From IMG/VR virus record IMGVR_UViG_3300020165_000019, positions 1 through 64,000 of that record: a DNA stretch of 64,000 nt; one strand, 5' to 3'. This document shows positions 58,922-64,000 of this stretch, in pieces. The notes under the pieces are model-generated. The model made no database searches. It was given only the letters and a program-made list of their open reading frames with translations, and was not told the origin of the DNA. The stretch comes from a virus. Numbering within the stretch: position 1 is the stretch's first letter; each line of letters starts with the position of its first letter. The translations under genes were made by a program, and so were the position numbers.

Positions 58922-59951
58922 AGAGGCTATCACCTACGATGATATGTTACTAGTGCCTCAGTACAGTGATATTACGAGCAGAAGTGAAGTTGAGATCGGC
59001 AATAGGATGGGACACAGGCATCTCAAGATGCCGATTATCGCTTCCCCGATGGACACTGTGTCGGAGCATGAAATGGCAATCGCCATGTATCGTGCCGGAG
59101 GCATGGCTGTTCTTCATAGATATAATACTATTCAAGAACAAGTAAGCATGGCAGAAAAAGTCACACAAGTGTCAAACTGGTCGGGACAGGTGGCCGCTGC
59201 CGTTGGTGTGACGGGCGATTTCATCGAGCGTTCCGAGGCTTTGATCGCAGCAGGTGTTGATGTTTTGTGCATTGATGTGGCTCATGGTCATCATATTTTA
59301 GTAAAAAAAGCTCTTGAGCAATTGCGAAACGAATATGATAATCATATTTACATCATCGCAGGAAACGTCTGCACGCTGGAGGGTATTAACGATGTTGCTG
59401 ATTGGGGGGCTGACGCTGTACGGTGTAACATTGGTGGCGGCTCCATTTGTTCTACTAGGACTGTCACAGGCCACGGTTTACCCGGCCTCCAAACGATCTT
59501 CGACTGCGCAAGAACAGACCGCCAAGTCTCGATCATCGCAGACGGCGGCATCAAAACCTCGGGAGATATTGTTAAAGCTTTAGCAGCCGGCGCAGATTTT
59601 GTAATGTGCGGCTCTTTATTAGCAGGCACCACCGAAAGTCCAGGAAAAGTAATTCACCTGCCTGACAATAACCGAGTAAAAGAATATAGAGGGATGGCCT
59701 CCAAAGACGCCCAACTGGACTGGCGCAGCAAATCATCCACCCCAGAAGGCGTGGCGTCTTATATCCCATTCAAGGGTAGCGTCTTAGATATTTTGACAGA
59801 CCTGAGCGGAGGTATCAAGTCTGGATTTTCTTACAGCGGCGCTCGGAATTTATCAGAACTACAACACAAGGCGGAGTGGGCGAGGCAAACTTCTGCCGGA
59901 ACCCATGAAAGTAGCACTCATATTTTTTCTCAAGAAGGGAAACAAAAATAA
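58911..59951 (+). CDS. IMP dehydrogenase/GMP reductase family enzyme without CBS domains
   Basis: 346 aa TIM barrel. YDDMLLVP at the start, ASPMDTVSE, VDVLCIDVAHGHH, NIGGGSICSTRTVTG with the catalytic Cys (C180), IIADGGIKTSGDI, GADFVMCGSLLAGT, YRGMASK and FKGSVLDILTDLSGGIKSGFSYSGA are the family motifs. Length equals GMP reductase (about 345) and there is no CBS insert as in IMPDH, but the C-terminal TSAGTHES is IMPDH-like. Either would alter guanine-nucleotide pools. Both ends overlap adjacent genes. Confidence 0.8.
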   Translation: MKFKEAITYDDMLLVPQYSDITSRSEVEIGNRMGHRHLKMPIIASPMDTVSEHEMAIAMYRAGGMAVLHRYNTIQEQVSMAEKVTQVSNWSGQVAAAVGVTGDFIERSEALIAAGVDVLCIDVAHGHHILVKKALEQLRNEYDNHIYIIAGNVCTLEGINDVADWGADAVRCNIGGGSICSTRTVTGHGLPGLQTIFDCARTDRQVSIIADGGIKTSGDIVKALAAGADFVMCGSLLAGTTESPGKVIHLPDNNRVKEYRGMASKDAQLDWRSKSSTPEGVASYIPFKGSVLDILTDLSGGIKSGFSYSGARNLSELQHKAEWARQTSAGTHESSTHIFSQEGKQK

Positions 59952-60274
59952 TGTTTTATCGTAAATCATCAGCAGATCAGCAAGCAGACATTGATCGTGA
60001 GCCAACTGAATTTGAGACTCAGTACAATGAGAACCCAACTTGTTTCGAAGTCCACGAGAAGTGGCAACTGGAGTGCGATCAAGACAAGTGTAGGAACTGG
60101 ATGGATTACTCTAGTGATTTAAACTGTGCTGTCGTTTGCGCCAGGAAGCACGACAATGGCTTAAGCTTACGAGAAGTGGCAGAAAGAATGAATGTGAGCT
60201 TCCCCAGAATCAGCCAAATTGAGCACGCTGCTTTCAAGAAACTAAAAACAGCAGGAGTTTTTCAAGAAGAATAG
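59951..60274 (+). CDS. Sigma-region-4-like HTH regulator
   Basis: 107 aa. The C-terminus LSLREVAERMNVSFPRISQIEHAAFKKL is a sigma70 region 4-type helix-turn-helix, of the kind that binds -35 or beta-flap. Four Cys (C48-type spacing LECDQDKCRNWM and LNCAVVCARK) precede it and may bind metal. Such short proteins are common in phages and could direct transcription. Late promoter recognition is a hypothesis. Its start overlaps the previous stop by one base. Confidence 0.65.
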   Translation: MFYRKSSADQQADIDREPTEFETQYNENPTCFEVHEKWQLECDQDKCRNWMDYSSDLNCAVVCARKHDNGLSLREVAERMNVSFPRISQIEHAAFKKLKTAGVFQEE

Positions 60275-60295
60275 GGTTTTTTACTTATTGATAAA

Positions 60296-60302
60296 CTATT
60301 TA
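60296..60302 (+). promoter_or_regulatory. Candidate late promoter
   Basis: AACTATTTAAAG lies 43 nt upstream of the acidic head protein at 60345. Same motif as before sheath, tube and scaffold genes. Confidence 0.5.
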
Positions 60303-60344
60303 AAGATGATTGTAAACAATCACCCCCTTAAGGAGATCATTATA

Positions 60345-60932
60345 ATGACTAAAAAGAAAACCCTTGTAAACGAAAGCGTTATCCGTCGTTGGGGCAAACT
60401 GGCAAATATGCCTGCCTTGACTGAAAACTTTCTTGATACTGCTGAAGAGCTAGAGGAAGAAGAAGGTGAAGAGGAAATGGAAATGAGCATGGACGCTGCA
60501 CCTGCGGATGACGCTGCTGAAGCACCTGCCGCAGAACAAGACGCAGTGGAAAAAATTGTTAACGCTGTCGTAGACGCTATCTCGCAAGAAACTGGTGTTG
60601 ACATTGAAGTCGAAGGCGAAGCTGGTGCTGACGCTGGTGGCGAAGAAATGGACATGGCTGCCGACGATGATGACGTGGCTATGCGTGGCGCAGACCCCTC
60701 GATGGCGATGAGGGACGAAGATCCTGCCAATAGAGCAGACGAAGTTGAAGAAGGAATGCGTGGTAAGACAGCTATGCGTGGCGACAAGGATGAAAAAGCC
60801 ATGCGTGATGATGACGACGAAGATGATAAAAAGGTAAAGAAAGAAGAGCTTGACCTTGAAGTAATCGACGACGAGGCCCTCACCGAAGCAGTTCTTCGAA
60901 GAGTGGTTGAACGACTTTTAAGCCGCAAATAA
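60345..60932 (+). CDS. Acidic head/scaffold-type protein
   Basis: 195 aa from ATG 60345 with AAGGAG upstream; an open frame extends back to 60288. The start TLVNESVIRRWGKLANMPALTENF is a conserved helix pair that recurs in marine phage head proteins. It is followed by a long Asp/Glu/Ala-rich region with Met-Arg-containing repeats (AMRGADPSMAMRDEDP, GMRGKTAMRGDKDEKAMRD) and a terminal helix ALTEAVLRRVVERLL. The composition is like prohead core proteins. No enzyme motif. Confidence 0.65.
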   Translation: MTKKKTLVNESVIRRWGKLANMPALTENFLDTAEELEEEEGEEEMEMSMDAAPADDAAEAPAAEQDAVEKIVNAVVDAISQETGVDIEVEGEAGADAGGEEMDMAADDDDVAMRGADPSMAMRDEDPANRADEVEEGMRGKTAMRGDKDEKAMRDDDDEDDKKVKKEELDLEVIDDEALTEAVLRRVVERLLSRK

Positions 60933-60948
60933 TCTTTCTGGAGACAGA

Positions 60949-61881
60949 ATGAACTCTCTTAACGCAAACGACCTCCGTAAGTTAATTACTGAGGTCGTTT
61001 CTGTTTATTGGACAGAAAAACATCAGTGGCTACTGGAAAGCCCCAAAGTGTTAAAGGAAGGGGTTTTTGATCCCGGCATCCTCAAGGCAATCTTTACGGC
61101 TGGTGGACCAGGCAGCGGAAAATCTTTCGTGGCTGATATGTTGATGGGCGCTCGCTCCCTTGAAAAACCCTACCAGAAGTATTTTGAGGAGCACACCTCA
61201 TACCTTCCAGCCGGCATTAAGTATGTCAACTCTGATAACCTCTTTGAAAAGGGGCTTCTGAAAATGGGCATCAATCCTAAAGACCTAGCCGACATAGAAT
61301 CATTGCCCAGCGACGAGTTGTGGGATATCATTCAGGGGGAAGACCCAGAATCTATTCGCAACATAGCCAAAGGACAGCTTGCAGCCCAGCGTGCCTTTTA
61401 CGAGAGTGGTCGTCTTGGAGTTCTTGTTGATGGAACTGGGCGAGAGTATGAGAAAATTGCGAGACAAAAAGAAAAGATGGAGAAGTTAGGATACGATACT
61501 GCTATGGTATTTGTAAATACTTCCGAAGAAGTCGCCCAACAGCGCAATGCCGGCAGAGACCGAGTTCTCCCAGAGAAAACTATTACAGACCTTTGGAATC
61601 AGGTGCAGAACAACCTGAAAGCCTACGCTCAACTTTTTGGTAACGACTTCACTATCGTCATGAACGATGCGCCAGGCGCTCCTCCTGAATCAGCAGTCAA
61701 GGCTATGAACGACTTCGTAGCCGCCCCGGTTGAAAACAAGTTTGGACAGTCATGGATTGAAGGAGAACTTGAGCGTCGAGGTGTCCAGACATTAGAGCCT
61801 GGCGGAGCCGGTGGCTTTCGTGGCGACCGAGAGTCTGCCGAACGCATCCAACAAATGAGGGACAGAAAGGCGGAACAGTGA
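60949..61881 (+). CDS. P-loop (zeta-toxin-like) kinase with capsid-targeting-like N-terminus
   Basis: 310 aa. Starts MNSLNANDLRKLITEVVS, an amphipathic N-terminus ending L-I-T-E. Walker A is AGGPGSGKSF (about 51-60), with a downstream GVLVDGTGRE and the AMVFVNTSEEVAQQRNAGRDRVLP segment, the order seen in zeta-toxin and polynucleotide-kinase-like P-loop proteins. The substrate cannot be told. Residues 260-310 are Gly/Arg-rich. If packaged, it would reach the host with the DNA. Starts shortly after the acidic head gene. Confidence 0.65.
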   Translation: MNSLNANDLRKLITEVVSVYWTEKHQWLLESPKVLKEGVFDPGILKAIFTAGGPGSGKSFVADMLMGARSLEKPYQKYFEEHTSYLPAGIKYVNSDNLFEKGLLKMGINPKDLADIESLPSDELWDIIQGEDPESIRNIAKGQLAAQRAFYESGRLGVLVDGTGREYEKIARQKEKMEKLGYDTAMVFVNTSEEVAQQRNAGRDRVLPEKTITDLWNQVQNNLKAYAQLFGNDFTIVMNDAPGAPPESAVKAMNDFVAAPVENKFGQSWIEGELERRGVQTLEPGGAGGFRGDRESAERIQQMRDRKAEQ

Positions 61882-62255
61882 CGTTTGACGTCCTTAAGCT
61901 TTTAGAACAAGAAGGCTACATCAAAGACGGCGAGGACAACTTAGTTCATGCTGAGAAGGCCTTTTTCGCTGCACGAGTTATGCAGTGGATAAGAAATAAA
62001 GTAAACACAGAACCTGATTTCAATCTTCAAGCCTATTTAACAATGTTAATGTATTATAAGACAGACGTGGCTGACTTAAAGTTTACAGAGGATGGTAGTA
62101 AACTAGTTTACCGGATGAGAAATAATGATAAAGAGGTGCAGGATCTTGTTAACTCACTTATTAAATCTAGTAGCAAATCTCATGAAGAACCTACCTCAGA
62201 AGAAGGAAACACTCCCAGTGACACCAAAAGCTCTGATAGAGATTCTGAATCCTAA
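61878..62255 (+). CDS. Small unknown protein
   Basis: 125 aa from a GTG start overlapping the kinase stop. An N-terminal helical domain (FDVLKLLEQEGYIKDGEDN, then FAARVMQWIRNKV) with an acidic, Ser/Thr/Pro-rich tail (from about 98). No family is recognised. Its low-complexity tail overlaps the next gene's start region. Confidence 0.55.
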   Translation: MTFDVLKLLEQEGYIKDGEDNLVHAEKAFFAARVMQWIRNKVNTEPDFNLQAYLTMLMYYKTDVADLKFTEDGSKLVYRMRNNDKEVQDLVNSLIKSSSKSHEEPTSEEGNTPSDTKSSDRDSES

Positions 62256-62856
62256 GAATATAAAATCATATTTTGCAGCAAAAGATTATAAATTCTTTGA
62301 CACTCCTGACAAGTTACTAAACCTAAATCTGATAGGTGTGCGTCGAGACAATCAAGGCACAAACACTTTTGATGATTTCTTGCTGGTAATGTATCGTGAA
62401 GAAGAATTAATGATTAGCACCCGATATCAAGTAACAACTGACCCAGGGAAGCACTGGCTTGAAAAACCGATCAATCCCAAGGGAACAGCGGTGCTCGTGC
62501 CCGGACAATATCGAGGGACTTGGCAACTAGGAAAGCACCAGGGCAAGTATGAAGCACTAGTTCAGCGCAAGCCTGTTAAAGTTTATCGAGACAATAACAA
62601 AGACGAGATCATAGATTATAATAATATAAACACGATAGTTGATGAGGGGTACTTTGGTATCAACATCCATCGCAGTAATCCCTACGATCAGTCTTATGTA
62701 ATTAATAAATGGAGCGCAGGCTGCCAGGTCTTCAAAAAGATTGAAGATTATAATAATTTTATGGAACTCTGCAAAGAATCAGCAAAGATTTATGGCAACG
62801 GATTTACCTACACGCTCATTACTGAGAAAGATTTAAGAAATCACCTAGATAGCTGA
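62182..62856 (+). CDS. L,D-transpeptidase (YkuD)-like protein (candidate)
   Basis: About 224 aa from ATG 62182 (start uncertain; ATG 62125 is possible). The C-terminal half has GYFGINIHRSN and then NKWSAGCQVF about 15 residues on, the H-x14-17-S-x-G-C arrangement with the catalytic Cys as in YkuD peptidoglycan L,D-transpeptidases. Its N-terminal region (about 1-120) contains strands (FDDFLLVMYREEELMISTRY, GTWQLGKHQG). It might modify or crosslink peptidoglycan, or be an unrelated cysteine protease. No signal peptide is visible. A candidate late promoter follows. Confidence 0.5.
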   Translation: MKNLPQKKETLPVTPKALIEILNPKNIKSYFAAKDYKFFDTPDKLLNLNLIGVRRDNQGTNTFDDFLLVMYREEELMISTRYQVTTDPGKHWLEKPINPKGTAVLVPGQYRGTWQLGKHQGKYEALVQRKPVKVYRDNNKDEIIDYNNINTIVDEGYFGINIHRSNPYDQSYVINKWSAGCQVFKKIEDYNNFMELCKESAKIYGNGFTYTLITEKDLRNHLDS

Positions 62857-62863
62857 CTATTTA
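62857..62863 (+). promoter_or_regulatory. Candidate late promoter
   Basis: GACTATTTATAG lies 36 nt upstream of the gene at 62899 and starts directly after the preceding stop codon. Confidence 0.5.
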
Positions 62864-62898
62864 TAGATAGTTCTATTTTCTGAGGAGAAAAAATAATA

Positions 62899-63363
62899 AT
62901 GTCCCAATATAAAATTTCCAAAGCAAGGTTATCGCAAATTATCAAAGAAGAATACGAAAAGATTCTGCTTGAAGATGAGCAAAGAACTGATGAGGGCTAC
63001 ATGGATGCTCTTGATCGGGAGAGAGACGACGACGCCCGTGAGCGCCGCCGGCAATTGCAACGCATTAAAGACGAAGAAGAAAGAAAGCGCAGAAGCGGTG
63101 GCTATCGACGACCCGGCGCAGGCTCTGGCATGGGTGGCATCGGCGGCGGAGGATCTGGCAAAAAGAGATTCCCTGGCTTTAATCGTAAAGACGAAAAGAT
63201 GGACGCAGTTGGCAAAGAAGATGCCGACGTTGACAACGATGGCGACACTGATAGCAGCGACGAGTATCTGAAGAAGCGCCGCAAAGCCATTGGCAAGGCC
63301 ATGAAAAAGGAATCTCTGGATTCTATCCGAGATTTAATTCAGCAAGAACTTAAGAATTTCTAG
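62899..63363 (+). CDS. Virion-type protein with capsid-targeting-like start and EF-hand-like motif
   Basis: 154 aa. Starts MSQYKISKARLSQIIKEEYE, the K..L..II.E type. The middle is basic Arg/Glu-rich then Gly-rich (GSGMGGIGGGGSGKKRFPG). The C-terminus has DVDNDGDTDSSDEYLKKRR, a Ca-binding EF-hand/dockerin-like loop, then the helix AIGKAMKKESLDSIRDLIQ. GAGGAG upstream. Calcium binding and head packaging are inferred. Confidence 0.65.
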   Translation: MSQYKISKARLSQIIKEEYEKILLEDEQRTDEGYMDALDRERDDDARERRRQLQRIKDEEERKRRSGGYRRPGAGSGMGGIGGGGSGKKRFPGFNRKDEKMDAVGKEDADVDNDGDTDSSDEYLKKRRKAIGKAMKKESLDSIRDLIQQELKNF

Positions 63364-63368
63364 TAGCC

Positions 63369-64000
63369 ATGGATCAGGATCTTCGACCCGATCAGATCGA
63401 GATTTTAGTTGGCAGTCCTGCTGTCAATGATGAATTCTCACGAAAAATAAAAGAGCTTGATCGAAGGCTCCAGGCTAATGGTATGTATTATAAAGACTGG
63501 GAGACACTGAACGATCGGCAGCATGACGTTTTCTCCAGCGATATGTTTTTAGAAGGTGACAACGCAAACAGCGTTAAGCACTATGTTATGGCTGCGGTTA
63601 ATTCATGTTGGTGTCCGGATGTTATTGAAGACCTACACCATCACTCCCCAGTTTTGATAAGGGAAATAGAAAAACAACAAGAGATGCTCCCCGACATGAC
63701 AGTAAAGATCGGGGAAGGTCTTCAGTATATTAACAACTTGATAGACAATACGCTCGTTGAGTTTTTAGGTGTTCCCGATAAAGAGACTGCCCAATTTTTT
63801 GGCTCTGAAGAATACAACGAATTACTAGACAAACTAGATAGCCTAGGTAATCCTAAGAGCCCGGAAGAGCTTTACGATAATGTCAGCAAAGTAGCCCTCA
63901 AAGAACTAGAAAAATACTTCGGAAAGGGCTGGATTGATAATACTGCCGAAGAATGGAAGATAGACGGAAAAAAAATTAAAAACCCCACCCTCGAAAAAGA
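63369..64000 (+). CDS. Unknown protein, truncated by window end
   Basis: The ATG at 63369 opens a frame that runs off the window (210 residues visible). It starts six bases after the previous gene with no strong ribosome site. Acidic, helical: EFSRKIKELDRRLQANGMYY, then NSCWCPDVIEDLHHH with clustered Cys/His, and EYNELLDKLDSLG. The CWC ... HHH group could hold a metal. Function unknown. Confidence 0.6.
   Translation, partial: MDQDLRPDQIEILVGSPAVNDEFSRKIKELDRRLQANGMYYKDWETLNDRQHDVFSSDMFLEGDNANSVKHYVMAAVNSCWCPDVIEDLHHHSPVLIREIEKQQEMLPDMTVKIGEGLQYINNLIDNTLVEFLGVPDKETAQFFGSEEYNELLDKLDSLGNPKSPEELYDNVSKVALKELEKYFGKGWIDNTAEEWKIDGKKIKNPTLEK

Noticed and set aside
1-64000. tRNA genes, CRISPR arrays, insertion sequences, integrase or attachment site
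   Set aside because: I saw no cloverleaf, no regular direct-repeat/spacer pattern, no transposase and no tyrosine or serine recombinase. A tRNA scan would be needed to exclude a tRNA with certainty.

Overview
The window is a continuous stretch of a tailed-phage genome of the T4-like (contractile-tail, Caudoviricetes) kind. The sequence shows a packaging ATPase, portal, prohead protease, scaffold, gp23-like capsid protein, neck proteins, tail sheath and tube, tape measure and baseplate genes in the T4-like order, together with a replication set. Every gene I can support lies on the + strand, genes are packed with 1-20 nt overlaps or short gaps, and no gap exceeds about 150 bases. The longest gaps (19658-19773, 22413-22537, 49913-50042, 54441-54588) hold terminators and promoters. 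The host cannot be named. The spanin-like genes suggest a diderm bacterium, and the gene families (bS21, 'K..L..II.EE' N-termini, monomeric class II reductase) are those familiar from marine myoviruses (inference). I found no tRNA gene, CRISPR array, insertion sequence or integrase.

Layout. 1-5.6 kb: end of one gene, a head-protein candidate, an Mre11-Rad50 (gp47-gp46) fusion, a membrane protein, a ParB-like protein, a DUF523/TudS-like protein and small genes. 5.6-7.7 kb: holin- and spanin-like membrane proteins around a tubulin/FtsZ-like GTPase. 7.7-19.7 kb: DNA packaging and head genes, including a phage copy of ribosomal protein bS21 and a fibre-like protein, ending in a terminator after the major capsid gene. 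19.8-37.9 kb: neck, tail sheath, tube, a probable frameshift pair, tape measure, and baseplate or tail genes. 37.9-40.5 kb: a minimal family A DNA polymerase and a divergent tubulin-like candidate. 40.5-50 kb: gp32-like SSB, UvsX/RecA, flap exonuclease, DnaB-type helicase, class II ribonucleotide reductase, GroES-like protein, two small proteins with capsid-targeting-like N-termini, and MetK. 50-54.4 kb: DnaE-type polymerase III alpha and dUTPase. 54.6-58.7 kb: an array of very small genes, most of which look like one SH3/KOW-like family. 58.9-64 kb: IMPDH/GMP-reductase family enzyme, a sigma-region-4-like regulator, and further virion-type proteins (acidic head protein, P-loop kinase, L,D-transpeptidase-like protein, an EF-hand-like motif protein), ending inside an unknown gene.

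Regulation visible in sequence. Replication and small-protein genes are preceded by sigma70-like promoters, six of which share a 16-nt spacer. Several virion genes are preceded by the motif ACTATTTA about 20-75 nt upstream of the start, a candidate late promoter. The sigma-4-like protein at 59951 is a candidate partner for it.

How the genes work together (mostly inference from families). DnaE, SSB, UvsX, helicase, exonuclease and the Mre11-Rad50 fusion would form the replication-recombination machine. The reductase, dUTPase and IMPDH/GMPR family enzyme would feed nucleotides. bS21, the GroES-like protein and MetK would tune host translation, folding and methyl supply. Several proteins with short amphipathic N-termini ending in L/I-x-E look like cargo cut by the gp21-like protease and packed in the head. 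The most interesting parts are the mini-gene array, the tubulin-like proteins, the putative packaged cargo, the T7-tract frameshift in the tail genes, and the coexistence of a minimal Pol A with a DnaE polymerase.
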